From NCBI GenBank assembly GCA_026075535.2, contig AP026547.1:1984001-2048000 (forward strand): a DNA stretch of 64,000 nucleotides, read 5' to 3'. The DNA is from Tricholoma matsutake (lineage: Eukaryota > Basidiomycota > Agaricomycetes > Agaricales > Tricholomataceae). The notes below the pieces were generated by a model. That model worked only from the letters and a program-made list of their open reading frames with translations. It ran no database searches and was not told the DNA's origin. This document shows positions 1 to 10,910 of this stretch, piece by piece; position 1 is the stretch's first letter; each line of letters begins with the position of its first letter. A program made the translations under genes and the position numbers.

Positions 1-2
1 AG

Positions 3-974
3 GCCCCCACTCAACCAACCTCCAATGTGCAAAGATCCTTGAGCAAAAGAACATACTATGCAGGAAGATTGATGCGTGGTGCGAGGTGCAGGTACTCTAC
101 ATGCCTGGCATCACTGCATTGCATGCCAAAGATGACGAGGAAGGTGGAGGGGAACCAGTGGAAGTGGAAGATTTCAAACTGATGCTCCCATCACAGGTTA
201 CCTCTATCTGTCATGAACGATGACTACTGCAGTATGAGTGGCACCTCCACTATTCACAAGCTCTTGACCTGCTCAGCGAGATTTGACATCTCCTGCTTCT
301 TTCATCACAACTATATAAGTCAAAGGATCTTCATGCTTGAGGGCAGAGGATGATCATGCGCAGCCTATCACTGATCTTGGGTGTTGACCAGCGGATCAAG
401 GCCAGTGTCGGACGATACTGTCTAACACGTGCACTTATGAAGCTGGCCTTCCCACTTTTGGAGTCAACATGGGACAAGACTTTGCAGCCCTGCTTGACGA
501 GGATGTCTGTACACTCACTGCAGTGAAGGTTGAGGGTGTGAGTGAAGGTCGACGTATGATGTCCTGGATTTGGCAGACAACAGGTATGGGGGACAGTAGT
601 GCTGGAATGCAAGAAGGTAAGCTGGTATAGCACATCAATGTTGGTGACAACTCTAACCAAGGCCTCATTGCTTAGCTCTCTGCCTAGAGTGGTGAGATGC
701 CCATGCTCATGCCCATTGTTGGCAAGAGGAATGTATTTTGCTGGAAGAAGAGATGCGGCGCATGGAAGCCTCATTTGGTTGGGAGATCAACATATGGAGG
801 GGACAGGCTAGCATGGCATGGAGCCATAGTGATGGGAACCAGGATGGACAGGCTGCATATGCATTTTGGCAGGCTGACATTTGTGTGTCCATGTTGGCAC
901 ACTGTAGACATGTGTGGGCTGATGCATATGCACTTCTGCGTGGAAATAGTGTCAATGGGGAACCTCAGTTGTAG
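3..974 (+). pseudogene. KDZ (Kyakuja/Dileera/Zisupton) transposase, decayed C-terminal part
   Basis: This is the 3' end of a KDZ-type DNA transposase, cut off by the window edge. Reading frame 3 from base 3 is open for about 75 codons and holds the family's 'YMPGITALHAKDDEEGGGEP' and 'FKLMLPSQV' stretches. It is followed by the helical 'HYSQALDLLSEI' and 'RSLSLILGVDQRIKASVGRY' blocks, 'SEGRRMMSWIW', and finally 'LEEEMRRMEASFGWEINIW' ending in a stop near 974. The blocks keep family order but lie in different frames with several stops, so the copy is dead. In the family this protein catalyses cut-and-paste transposition in the nucleus; the catalytic core would lie upstream of the window. Block order is seen directly; the family assignment comes from recognised motifs, not a search. 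Confidence 0.75.
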
Positions 975-1425
975 AGGAACAATCATGCTATATTGATGAT
1001 TTCAATGCAATAAAAATTTTATGTCATTTCCTGGAAAAACATAAGGACAACCATGAAAGACAGAAGATGGAAGGCATGGGGACAAACATAAACAATGGAA
1101 GATGGAAGAAACATAAATGACGGAAGATGGAAGACAAGATGGAAGGCAACACAGATCTGTCAAATGGAACCATCAATTGCACATGTCAGGTTCCTGACCA
1201 CAAGGCAGATCTGTCAAACAGAATCATGATCGAAGCCAGAAATAGATGAAGGGTGCAGGGTGGCGAACTACAAACTAACAACAGACCAACTCCTGCCCCC
1301 CGCCTTGGGCATACAGCATCTCAGAACTCAATGTAAGTAGCATTAATTCATGTATCAAAAAAACCTGTAATTTCAGCTTTACATACATCACGTATAAATG
1401 CTAATTACAGGCTTTGATATATCAG
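975..1425. repeat. Non-coding stretch with purine-rich degenerate repeats
   Basis: I see no gene here. Bases about 1055-1145 repeat 'ggaagatggaag' and 'agaagatggaag' units with 'aaacataaa' spacers. A second near-repeat, 'cagatctgtcaaa', occurs near 1153 and 1207. This may be the 3' tail or subterminal repeat of the KDZ element to the left, which is inference from position only. Confidence 0.45.
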
Positions 1426-1769
1426 TCAGCCAGCCTCTAGTGGCTGCATTGAAGGGAGAAAGACTTGAGGGACATCGGGGGATGAGTCAAAGTGTTTTAC
1501 TTTACTTAGTATGTAACTTGTATCAATAGAACTGGGGCAAACGAGACTGAAAGACTTGAAAACTTGGAAACTTAGCTTACAATCTGCACCTTGGTGTGTT
1601 GATAACTTGAGGGACTTTGTAGTCTTGAGGGGAAAACTTAAGAGGGACTGAATCAAAGCAGGGATCTCCCATTTGAAAGGTGCTATATACAAATCATAGT
1701 ACAGATAATGAAATACCATATTGTGCACGTTCTCTTGCGCCGACAGGACCAGTCAACAAAAATGATAAA

Positions 1770-2056
1770 CTAACTAAGAAGTGTTGATTTCAGAAAGTGT
1801 GGGCATTTGTAAAGGCAAGTGTGGAGTTTGAATGGAAAGTGATGTTGGCATGGGATCATCTCATCCTCTTCTTGGGGCTTCACAAGCTCGGGAGGTGAAC
1901 TATCGTCAGGGTTCTCTATTGACTGCACATTGCCTGTGCCCCCAGCAAGTGCAGAGAACATTTGTCCGATGTTGCTTGACCCTACCATCCAGCTGATTGA
2001 CATGGATGTGTCTGTTGGTGCGAAAGCCGAGGAAGCATATACGTGTCACATGGAGG
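1770..2056 (-). CDS. Possible exon of an unrecognised protein
   Basis: On the minus strand about 95 codons are open and read like ordinary protein, with 'ISWMVGSSNIGQMF' and an acidic stretch 'PQEEDEM'. I do not recognise a family. No convincing start is seen, and the upstream part (to about 2175) reads as a poorer frame, so it may be one exon or chance. The flanks 1426-1769 and 2176-2822 show no other coding signal that I trust. Confidence 0.2.
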
Positions 2057-2822
2057 AATGTTGGAGGGGATTGTTGATAAACTGTAAGCAATGAACATTG
2101 AAAATTAGTAACAAGAAATGTTGATGAATGTGAGAAAAAGGAAGGGTATACAGTCATGTAACAGTTCCAGTGCAAGACGGAGTAGCCAAGACAAAATTCC
2201 CAGGAATGGGAAAGTTGGCGAGCAGGCCAACTAACCTGTCCACACCATCTTCAAGTTGATGCAGCTAGTTTGGAGTGTTGGTTGGACTTTTTGAATTGTG
2301 GGCCCAGGGCAAGCAGTTGCTGATTGACCAGTCCTCGTCCTCTGAGCATTCAACCATTGTGATGATACCAACTTGAGTTCAAGGTGACCCTCTAGACATA
2401 ACAAGCAAAAACGTCCAGCAAGAGGGAAAAAAATTTGAAGAAGAAACCCGAAATTGATTATGTTTTAGTGAAAGCCTGTCTTCGAGGAGAAGACAGAAAA
2501 CACTGGAAAAGGAGAAAGGATGGAATATTACAACTCACTTCTCAATCACATGGAGTGACAAGACACAGTGTAATATTCCTGAGAGAGTAAGGTAGTTGAC
2601 TAGTCGTAGATGAGATGGTAAAAAGGTAAAAGGAAAAGATGGGGGGTTCTTTATCGATAACAAACAAGTTGCCAATGTGATGATGTAAGCCATGCTTACA
2701 CCCTCCCACTCTTTAAAAAAGAAAGGGGGTGTTTGTGTCCGTAAGTATGTGCATCTGTAAGCTATCCAGCAATAATCCAAAGGAAAAGAAAAAAAATCAA
2801 TAAAACAATCAATCACATCATC
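2057..2822. other. Stretch without recognisable genes
   Basis: AT-rich, with short purine runs and several short open frames on both strands that lack family motifs. I see no repeat, RNA gene or coding block that I can support. The DIRS-like element begins at its right edge. Confidence 0.5.
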
Positions 2823-3219
2823 AATGCTATGCCAATGTCCCACATGAGAAAAATCAACAAATACCCTCGCCATTGGTCGAGTTTAAAGCCTGTTTATGCA
2901 AGTCCAATAGTGAGCGGTACACTGTGGCGACGCTTATGCCTCCTCTGCACCGCGTGCATGCAAGGCTCATGCTTGAGCCTTCTCTCTAGTGCCACGCGCT
3001 CAAAAGTTCATGCTGAACTTTTTCTCCATCGCTTGGAATGACGCTTCACCCCTATTCCTGGAGAGAAGTGCGAGTCGCAGAGTCTAACTTTGTCTTAGAC
3101 CCTCTCTGACTCCCACTCTCTCCTAGGTAAGGGTTTCTTGCTCATTAGTATTCTCTCTGACTTTCTCTCTCTCTCTTAGTGTCATTACCATTCATTACTC
3201 ACTCATGTATTTTTGATCT
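2823..3219 (+). repeat. DIRS element A1 split direct repeat
   Basis: About 397 bp that recur at 9715-10111 at a constant offset of 6892 with no net indel and scattered substitutions. Both copies start at 'aatgctatgccaatgtcc' and end around 'actcatgtatttttgatc'. It also carries a pyrimidine-rich tract, 'gactttctctctctc', that could act as leader or promoter-proximal sequence. Confidence 0.85.
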
Positions 3220-3244
3220 TTAAGTTATAAACATCGCTTCACTC

Positions 3245-4345
3245 ATGACTGGTGATGGACATGCCTCCTATTTCGGACAGTTCATCACCCCAATGGGGGA
3301 CCAAGCTACCACTGGAAGCGCTACAACCACTGGAAATCCAACCAGAGAAATCACCTCAAACAACCCACCTTCACAAACCCTCGACACTGGAATGACCCCT
3401 GATAATGAGAATAGGGGAAACATTGTCAACATACCACCTGTGAAAGCTGTCGCTGTTGGAATGCCTCAGCAACACGGAAGTGTTCCAGCCATCAGTAGAC
3501 TGGGGAACCGAGGGCAATTGTCAGGGGTGGGGGACTGTGAATGAGAAAACAATCCTTTCCAAGCCAACATTGTATCGAAGTTGGATGACCTCATCGAAGA
3601 CTTTAGGAAAGAAAAATCATCGCAAATGGAAACCTTATACCAAATCCTTTCTGCACTACATGATGCAGGACTCGAGGAACCCAACAGACGAGCTACACTC
3701 GAGGAATACACCTTATATGTCGACATTATCGCTTCCAAGCACAAAAATGCAGAGCAACAAGGATTGGAAGCAGGGGATGGGCAAGAACAACCAGGAGAAA
3801 GAGGAGGAAGTATCGACCAGGGGGAGCACGAGATTGAAATGCGCCCTAGAAGATCATGAGGGGATGAAGCAGACCATATCCTACGCTGCATCTGCAATGA
3901 GCTTGTCCACCACAAGAGATGCAGAGGTTTCTCATCCACGTCGAGCTCTGACAGTGATGCATCGTCCAAGAGGAGAGATGGGGAATCCAACAAAAAGAAG
4001 CACATCTTTCAATCGCAACTTCCATGGTACTCTGCAGAGGTTGCAGCAGAGGCTAGAGAGGTTGACAAGGACTGAAGGAAAACATGAGAGACCCTCACTG
4101 TATTCCAAAAGGACCTCAATTTTGCCAAGCGAGAAATCCATCAAGCGTCTACAGCCCCACAAGGATTCCCTGAGTCCAAATGGAGACATATCTTCAAGGG
4201 AGAGGCAATTAGTCTCGATGTTGTATTGAGCAACCTCCACCACATTGCCCCTCCTAAAGAGAATGTGGGATGCATCAGTGGAACAGAAATCTCTCTTGGA
4301 AAAGCAGATCCTGCTAGAAAGGTCCAAATGAGTGGTGATTGGACT
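3245..4345 (+). pseudogene. DIRS ORF1 (Gag-like), N-terminal part, frameshifted
   Basis: The likely start is the ATG at 3245, just inside A1. Frame one (99 codons) is Thr/Pro/Asn-rich and ends at 3544. The coding signal moves to a second frame at about 3581-3859 ('DDLIEDFRKEKSSQMETLYQ') and to a third at about 3870-4345, with an Asp/Ser/Lys-rich stretch 'SSDSDASSKRRDGESNKKK', a helical block and 'MSGDWTVA'. In related elements this protein packages the RNA and ends in a zinc knuckle. Here it stops abruptly at 4346-4351, where the inverted arm begins. The missing C-terminal knuckle reappears at about 6810. Family assignment rests on position and character. Confidence 0.55.
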
Positions 4346-4350
4346 GTCGC

Positions 4351-6656
4351 AAAGAAAAACTGGAAGAATGAGTTGTTTATGATGACAGAATTTCGTTTGG
4401 ACAGTTTCTGGGGATCCCTTAGGTCTCTGTCCTCAGGCCAAGTCAGTTCACCCAAATGCATCAGAGCAAAGAAGCCAATACAAAGTTGTGTGCAGAACAG
4501 AAGGTCATCATGGGATGGGTTTTGGGAGTGGACCATGCAAACCCCATTCAGGTCCTCTACCATAAGGGCCCATTTTTGCATAGTTGGGGACCCCCTTAAT
4601 TGTTTGCAACCCTGGAGTGTACGATGTACAAGCCTTGATTTTCTGGCTTCTCTAACGTGAGGGAAATATGGTTCTAATTGTTGGCAAATACCTGAAAGGA
4701 ACGTGTCAATGGAGTTGGGCTTGATGTGATGTGACATATACACAGTGAAGAGGCTCAGTGTGTCACATGTGGGCTCGATGGGCATGTTGTGCATGTGCAC
4801 AAATGTTAGGTAGGAGTTCAAAGCAGATCCATAATTTTTCCAAGTACTCACATCAATCACCTGCCATAGAGCGATTGCTTGCTCCCAAACTAGGCATTCA
4901 TGCAACCATGGCTCCCATGCCGGTTGCTGGGCACGCACATGGGACATAATCATGTTTTGACTGCCCCCAGTGTTGTGCAGTGTGGGGGTTGAAACAATGA
5001 GAGCTGCAAGTCGGGCACCAGCATCAGTGCCTTCCCAAAGTTGTGTTGGGAAATCGCATCTGCCACTTCGTTTTCCACTCCTGGGACATGCAGGATGCAT
5101 AAGTTGAGTGTATTACTAACACTGGTGTCCACGCAAAAAAGCAGAAGTGGGTTGAAAACAGACAGGCATTTGAGAGAGTTGAAAATATTGACGGTGTTCA
5201 TGCTGTCCATATGTAGCACAATTTTCAAGTGATGAGTTCCTCTTTCTCACAGGTTGTCAATCACGCTGGTCACCACTAGTGCTCATAGTAAAAGATTGTT
5301 TTGCCCATAAGAGATGTGGGGATGGGTGACTAAAATCCCAGATGGCAGTTAGGGTACCAGAACACAAGTCCCTGCAGGCAAGCATCACAGAAAATTACTT
5401 CATCTGCATCACCTGCATTCCAAGTAACCGTGGATAGCAATCTGACACCCAGTGAGCTTCAGAGGAGTCGCATCGCCCACAGGAGGTCCAAGCAAACCTT
5501 GTTGTTCACCCAGATTTTCATCAGCAGTTGATCCTTCCCAGCAATCTTTGGATACAGGTTATTCAGAGCAGGGTGAATCATCGGGAAGACATTGAAGCTC
5601 CAATTCATCCACCCTGCTAACCTCTGCCATCGACATAGAGTCCAGGAAGCACCCTTCTTCTTAATTGGTCGCGCTGTGAAAGCTTCGAGTTCCAGCAGCA
5701 GGTCCTCCAGTGCTTGCTCAGGAAGTGTGAAGGTCAGGCTGTTGGCGTTAACTTCAATCCCAATGATTGTCAACCTTGCTCCAGACAGTTGTTTGTGTTC
5801 CTCATGCAGGATCCCCAATTTGTCCCATAGGGACAGAAGTGTGACTTGGTTCCTCGGCATGAACTTTCCGCAGTGACAGTACCATACAACATTCCCTTTC
5901 TCATCGATTCTGAAGGAGTCATCCATGTATGTCCAGAGGTCTGGGATCATGTAGACATTCTTGGTGATCCATGTCACCAGCCTGTTGAATGAAATGTAAA
6001 TCAGGCTCGGCTCAATGACGTGCAAGCAAACCTTCTCCCAAGTGCCACATGTTGTCCAAAGGGAAGCCCTTGACATCCTTGTGGTTGATCATGGAGTTCA
6101 GTGAGTAAGGACCCAAGCTTCGGTTGATCACCATTTGTAATTTTTCTGAGTGTGGTTTTGGGACTATGTGGATAGGAGAAGCGTGCATGCCTGGGAGGAG
6201 ATCGCAACTGAAAGGTCCAGAGAATCTGCCTTTTGAGCGTTTGTGGTCTCTCTGTTTCCACAAGAAATTGATCTCATCCTTCTTGTTTGGCATTCCCAGA
6301 GACTCATCAACCACGCTCAGGTAAGTATCATAGTGCATGTCTGCCCAGGGCCAGAAACCCTCACAAAGACCCCTGCAAACTGATTTGGCAAACGGCCAAT
6401 TTGGATGCGACTCAAGCAATTCTTCGAAATGGTTGACATTGATTGGCATGATGATCTTGAAGAGATCAGGATTGTTCTTGATGGTATTCATAGCATCGAC
6501 GTTGTCCAGTTCCCTCTTGGGAACCATGGGTAGTGGCTTCGCAGTCTCAGTCCAGTCAGCAAGGCATGGAGGAGTGGATATGTTACCAAAGTTTGCATCC
6601 TTCTCACTGCTCCACTGATTGTACTGGAGATACTTGGGCCGCATTCCATAGGCCAT
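4351..6656 (-). pseudogene. Inverted copy of DIRS RT / RNase H / tyrosine recombinase N-terminal half
   Basis: Read right to left, this copy gives the RT block (about 6656-6012 and 6076-5459, with 'TYMDDSF'), the RNase H-like tail (5228-4950, 'LHVPGVENEVADAISQ') and the recombinase N-terminal half (5100-4350, 'ALMHLGELTWPEDRDLRDP'). It ends before the recombinase catalytic Arg-His-Tyr region, which exists only in the right copy. It has no repeat end of its own, so it cannot be an independent element. It carries the same frameshift as the right arm between the two RT blocks, so the lesion predates the duplication. Confidence 0.8.
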
Positions 6657-6746
6657 GTCAATTTGGTTGAGAGCAGCTACTTTGTCTGTATCCTGATTGT
6701 TTGCATTTGAGGCATGTGTGTCGGTACCTGCAAGAACTGGCTGTAC
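4351..6746 (-). repeat. Left arm of the 2 x 2.4 kb inverted repeat
   Basis: This is the reverse complement of 6779-9174 with no net indel (coordinates sum to 13525 throughout). The inner part, about 4950-6746, encodes the same protein stretches as its mate without a difference. The outer part, about 4351-4945, carries at least ten differences, several at CpG/TpG sites. The arm starts abruptly inside gag. Confidence 0.9.
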
Positions 6747-6778
6747 CTCAATTTAATACTGCAGAAGGTTGCCGCCAT
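6747..6778. other. Spacer at the centre of the palindrome
   Basis: About 32 bp separate two perfectly complementary arms that meet at 'gaactggctgta' and 'tacagccagttc'. The spacer resembles neither arm. A short unpaired loop is what a fold-back synthesis event, or a missed-adapter sequencing artefact, would leave. Confidence 0.85.
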
Positions 6779-6807
6779 ACAGCCAGTTCTTGCAGGTACC
6801 GACACAC

Positions 6808-8083
6808 ATGCCTCAAATGCAAACAATCAGGATACAGACAAAGTAGCTGCTCTCAACCAAATTGACATGGCCTATGGAATGCGGCCCAAGTATCTCCAGT
6901 ACAATCAGTGGAGCAGTGAGAAGGATGCAAACTTTGGTAACATATCCACTCCTCCATGCCTTGCTGACTGGACTGAGACTGCGAAGCCACTACCCATGGT
7001 TCCCAAGAGGGAACTGGACAACGTCGATGCTATGAATACCATCAAGAACAATCCTGATCTCTTCAAGATCATCATGCCAATCAATGTCAACCATTTCGAA
7101 GAATTGCTTGAGTCGCATCCAAATTGGCCGTTTGCCAAATCAGTTTGCAGGGGTCTTTGTGAGGGTTTCTGGCCCTGGGCAGACATGCACTATGATACTT
7201 ACCTGAGCGTGGTTGATGAGTCTCTGGGAATGCCAAACAAGAAGGATGAGATCAATTTCTTGTGGAAACAGAGAGACCACAAACGCTCAAAAGGCAGATT
7301 CTCTGGACCTTTCAGTTGCGATCTCCTCCCAGGCATGCACGCTTCTCCTATCCACATAGTCCCAAAACCACACTCAGAAAAATTACAAATGGTGATCAAC
7401 CGAAGCTTGGGTCCTTACTCACTGAACTCCATGATCAACCACAAGGATGTCAAGGGCTTCCCTTTGGACAACATGTGGCACTTGGGAGAAGGTTTGCTTG
7501 CACGTCATTGAGCCGAGCCTGATTTACATTTCATTCAACAGGCTGGTGACATGGATCACCAAGAATGTCTACATGATCCCAGACCTCTGGACATACATGG
7601 ATGACTCCTTCAGAATCGATGAGAAAGGGAATGTTGTATGGTACTGTCACTGCGGAAAGTTCATGCCGAGGAACCAAGTCACACTTCTGTCCCTATGGGA
7701 CAAATTGGGGATCCTGCATGAGGAACACAAACAACTGTCTGGAGCAAGGTTGACAATCATTGGGATTGAAGTTAACGCCAACAGCCTGACCTTCACACTT
7801 CCTGAGCAAGCACTGGAGGACCTGCTGCTGGAACTCGAAGCTTTCACAGCGCGACCAATTAAGAAGAAGGGTGCTTCCTGGACTCTATGTCGATGGCAGA
7901 GGTTAGCAGGGTGGATGAATTGGAGCTTCAATGTCTTCCCGATGATTCACCCTGCTCTGAATAACCTGTATCCAAAGATTGCTGGGAAGGATCAACTGCT
8001 GATGAAAATCTGGGTGAACAACAAGGTTTGCTTGGACCTCCTGTGGGCGATGCGACTCCTCTGAAGCTCACTGGGTGTCAGAT
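6808..8083 (+). pseudogene. DIRS gag zinc knuckle and reverse transcriptase
   Basis: At about 6811-6855 one frame gives 'CLKCKQSGYRQSSC', a C-x2-C-x4-(H to Y)-x4-C knuckle that should close Gag. The RT follows in two frames. The first, to 7511, has 'GPFSCDLLPGMHASPIHIV' and 'PYSLNSMINHKDVKGFP'. The second, from about 7507 to 8064, has 'TYMDDSF' (palm catalytic Asp pair intact) and the thumb block 'LTIIGIEVNANSLTF'. A frameshift near 7500 separates them. In the family the enzyme copies the element RNA into cDNA. The protein would be non-functional as it stands because of the frameshift. Confidence 0.8.
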
Positions 8084-8573
8084 TGCTATCCACGGTTACT
8101 TGGAATGCAGGTGATGCAGATGAAGTAATTTTCTGTGATGCTTGCCTGCAGGGACTTGTGTTCTGGTACCCTAACTGCCATCTGGGATTTTAGTCACCCA
8201 TCCCCACATCTCTTATGGGCAAAACAATCTTTTACTATGAGCACTAGTGGTGACCAGCGTGATTGACAACCTGTGAGAAAGAGGAACTCATCACTTGAAA
8301 ATTGTGCTACATATGGACAGCATGAACACCGTCAATATTTTCAACTCTCTCAAATGCCTGTCTGTTTTCAACCCACTTCTGCTTTTTTGCGTGGACACCA
8401 GTGTTAGTAATACACTCAACTTATGCATCCTGCATGTCCCAGGAGTGGAAAACGAAGTGGCAGATGCGATTTCCCAACACAACTTTGGGAAGGCACTGAT
8501 GCTGGTGCCCGACTTGCAGCTCTCATTGTTTCAACCCCCACACTGCACAACACTGGGGGCAGTCAAAACATGA
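8084..8573 (+). pseudogene. DIRS RNase H-like domain
   Basis: The pieces are 'VIFCDACLQGLVFWYP' (about 8126-8173), an in-frame stop at about 8191, then an open block 8295-8573 with 'VLHMDSMNTVNIFNSL' and 'LHVPGVENEVADAISQ'. These match the N- and C-terminal parts of the RNase H-like domain that follows RT in DIRS elements. The domain would remove RNA from RNA-DNA hybrids. It overlaps the start of the recombinase frame. Confidence 0.65.
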
Positions 8574-9512
8574 TTATGTCCCATGTGCACGCCCAGCAAC
8601 CAGCATGGGAGCCATGGTTGCATGAATGCCTAGTTTGGGAGCGAGCAATCGCTCTATGGCAGGTGATTGATGTGAGTACTTGGAAAAATTATGGATCTGC
8701 TTTGAACTCCTACCTAACATTTGTGCACATGCACAACATGCCCATCGAGCCCACATGTGACACACTGAGCCTCTTCACTGTGTATATGTCACATCACATC
8801 AAGCCCAACTCCATTGACACATTCCTTTTGGGTATTTGCCAACAATTAGAACCATATTTCCCTCACATTAGAGAAGCCAGAAAATCATGGCTTGTACATC
8901 GTACACTCCAGGGTTGCAAACAATTAAGGGGGTCCCCAACTATGCAAAAATGGGCCCTTATGGTAGAGGACCTGAATGGGGTTTGCATGGTCCACTCCCA
9001 AAACCCATCCCATGATGACCTTCTGTTCTGCATGCAACTTTGTATTGGCTTCTTCGCTCTGATGCATTTGGGCGAACTGACTTGGCCTGAGGACAGAGAC
9101 CTAAGGGATCCCCAGAAACTGTCCAAACATAATTCTGTCATCATAAACAACTTGTTCTTCCAGTTTTTCTTGCCTGGCCACAAGGCCGACAAGTTCTTTG
9201 AAGGGAACATCATCATTTTGCGTCAAAACCCTTTCCCTTGCAACCCAATGGCATTGTTCACCACATACTTGCAATCACACAACCGGCTGTTCCCTTTCTC
9301 ATTCACTCTATGGCTCAAATCAAATGGAGAGGTACCCACTTGATCTTTCTTCATGCGCCGCCTGCACCTCTTTTTTGAAAAAGACGTTGGGGGCCAGTCC
9401 ATGAGAGCAGGGGGGGCAACATCCTTAGCAGAGAATGGAGTTGTGCCCCACATCATTCAGGGAATCGGCCATTGGGCATCGGGTGCTTGGTAGATCTACA
9501 TTCATTTGTATC
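8423..9512 (+). pseudogene. DIRS tyrosine recombinase
   Basis: An open frame of 306 codons (8423-9343) holds the helical core-binding domain ('STWKNYGSALNSYLTFVHMH') and the start of the catalytic domain ('ALMHLGELTWPED', with the arginine-containing RDLRDP). After a stop at 9341-9343 the same frame goes on with 'GGQSMRAGGATSLAENGV', matching the H-x-x-R box with the usual His replaced by Gln, then 'GIGHWASGAW', a TAG and 'IYI', which contains the presumed Tyr nucleophile. In DIRS elements this enzyme integrates circular cDNA without a target duplication. Two stops and the altered box make it inactive. Confidence 0.75.
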
Positions 9513-9632
9513 CACGCTCCTCACATTGTACACTTCATCTTTTCTTCTCTTTCTCACTTCCAAGTAACGGACAACTACCTACCTTACAAACGGCTTTGTA
9601 CCTTCCCCTGAACAATTTCTCATTGGCCTTTA

Positions 9633-9700
9633 GGTGTACCTTGAGAATACAATCTGAATTTGGGCACCCCCGTCTAGCCTTCTGGGTTGATGGGGGCGCC
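9633..9700 (+). repeat. DIRS B1 split direct repeat
   Basis: 68 bp starting 'ggtgtaccttgagaatac' and ending 'gttgatgggggcgcc', repeated at 10140-10207. It lies directly before A2. Confidence 0.85.
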
Positions 9701-9714
9701 GTTTGACCTATACT

Positions 9715-10111
9715 AATGCTATGCCAATGTCCCATGTGAGAAAAATCAACAAATACCCTCACCATTGGTCGAGTTTAAAGCCCGTTCATGCAAGTCCAAT
9801 AGCGAGCGGTATGCTGTGGCAACACTTATGCCTCCTCTGCACCACGTGCATGCAAGGCTCGCGCTTGAGCCTTCTCTCTAGCGCCATGTGCTCAAAAGTT
9901 CACACTGAACTTTTTCTCCATCGCTTGGAATGATGCTTCACCCCTATTCCTGGAGAGAAGTGCAAGTTGCAGAGTCTAACTTTGTCTTAGACTCTCTCTG
10001 ACTCCCACTCTCTCCTAGGTAAGGGTTTCTTGCTCGTTAGTATTCTCTCTGACTTTCTCTCTCTATCTTAGTGTTATTACCATTCATTACTCACTCATGT
10101 ATTTTTTATCT
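9715..10111 (+). repeat. DIRS A2 split direct repeat
   Basis: Second copy of the 397-bp repeat at 2823-3219, with the same limits and no indel. It follows B1 by 14 bp, as expected for the internal B1-A2 unit of a split-direct-repeat element. Confidence 0.85.
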
Positions 10112-10139
10112 CCCTCCAGTCCCACCACTAGATACTTTT

Positions 10140-10207
10140 GGTGTACCTCGAGAATACGATCTGAATTTGGGCACCCCCGTCTAGCCTTCTGGGTTGATGG
10201 GGGCGCC
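10140..10207 (+). repeat. DIRS B2 terminal repeat
   Basis: Copy of B1 with about three substitutions. It marks the right end of the element; the next bases (attttactacc) do not match the sequence after B1. Confidence 0.8.
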
Positions 10208-10699
10208 ATTTTACTACCATGAAAAAATAATGAAAAATATCACAAAGGGAAGCAAGCAATACAACAGAAATCAGAACAGAACACAGCTTTCCATCTATTT
10301 TATGGATGGGTACAACAAATGAAAAACTTGTGCCAAAACTTTCTAATTCTGTTACACTGATTTTGTGGCAACCTATGCTTCTAGACTAGGTCTCCTTGAT
10401 GCTGTGGCTCATCTGTTTTGTTTGCCAAGTCAAGAACAACACCTATAATTCCAAGCAACTGATGAATATGTTGAAGGTGATTGGAGATAACGCAACATAT
10501 GTTTTTCACTTCATTTGAGAAACTGCTTTTTATCATCTCACTTCGTCCACACTACAGATCGAAGCACAGCAAGCAGCACCTAGGTAGCTACATAGATACT
10601 TTTGCTGTGGTCCTCAGAAATGAAGGTGGATATTAGTACACTGCTTATACATATTTTATAACTCTGTGGAATTCATAATAGTATTGCGTTATGCTCAAT
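10208..10699. other. Non-coding, with one copy of a repeat shared with 13.56 kb
   Basis: I see no gene here. Bases about 10352-10425 ('gttacactgattttgtggca' through 'gctcatctgtttt') recur in the same orientation at about 13561-13665, where part of the unit is doubled. The two copies bracket the HECT ligase remnant. Confidence 0.6.
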
Positions 10700-10910
10700 T
10701 CATATCCTACTCCTCATACAACTACATGTAGAGGCGATTATGTAGTCACCTGGCGATATGCAGGGCTTGATATTGCTGTATATAGTCCCCTCCATAGAGG
10801 AAGAATCCAGCAAAGTGACGTCAACGAGGAAACCCTTGTACATCGCCTTGCCAAGTATCCTTCCTATAAATTGATACCAATTCGAGCTGTGCCTTGTGTG
10901 AACCACAATG

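Larger units (their letters stand above)
6779..9174 (+). repeat. Right arm of the 2 x 2.4 kb inverted repeat
   Basis: Forward mate of 4351-6746. It runs from the gag zinc-knuckle remnant through RT, RNase H and the first half of the recombinase. At 9175 the element simply continues on the + strand, whereas the left copy stops at the matching point, so this arm is the original and the left arm the copy. Confidence 0.9.
2823..10207 (+). mobile_element. DIRS-like tyrosine-recombinase retrotransposon with split direct repeats and an internal giant palindrome
   Basis: The order is A1 repeat (2823-3219), gag-like ORF (3245-4345), an inverted copy of the pol segment (4351-6746), a 32-bp spacer, the pol segment in forward orientation (6779-9500), then B1 (9633-9700), A2 (9715-10111) and B2 (10140-10207). 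A1/A2 and B1/B2 are direct repeats, so the ends follow the A1-ORFs-B1-A2-B2 pattern known from Ngaro/PAT-type DIRS elements. Pol carries an RT with YMDD, an RNase H-like domain and a tyrosine recombinase instead of a DDE integrase. The element is decayed by stops and frameshifts. The inverted duplication is not part of a normal DIRS element. Confidence 0.8.

Noticed and set aside
331..774. Minus-strand frame of 147 codons
   Set aside because: It is the antisense of the KDZ transposase blocks, which carry recognisable motifs on the + strand.
1426..1728. Minus-strand frame of 100 codons
   Set aside because: No motif, no supporting repeat or splice context; the composition looks like non-coding AT-rich DNA.
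3466..4005. Minus-strand frame of 179 codons
   Set aside because: Antisense of the DIRS gag region; Ser/Cys/Leu-rich with no motif.
4141..6740. An independent second DIRS element on the minus strand
   Set aside because: It lacks both terminal repeats and the recombinase C-terminus, and its borders are exactly those of a mirrored copy of 6779-9174.
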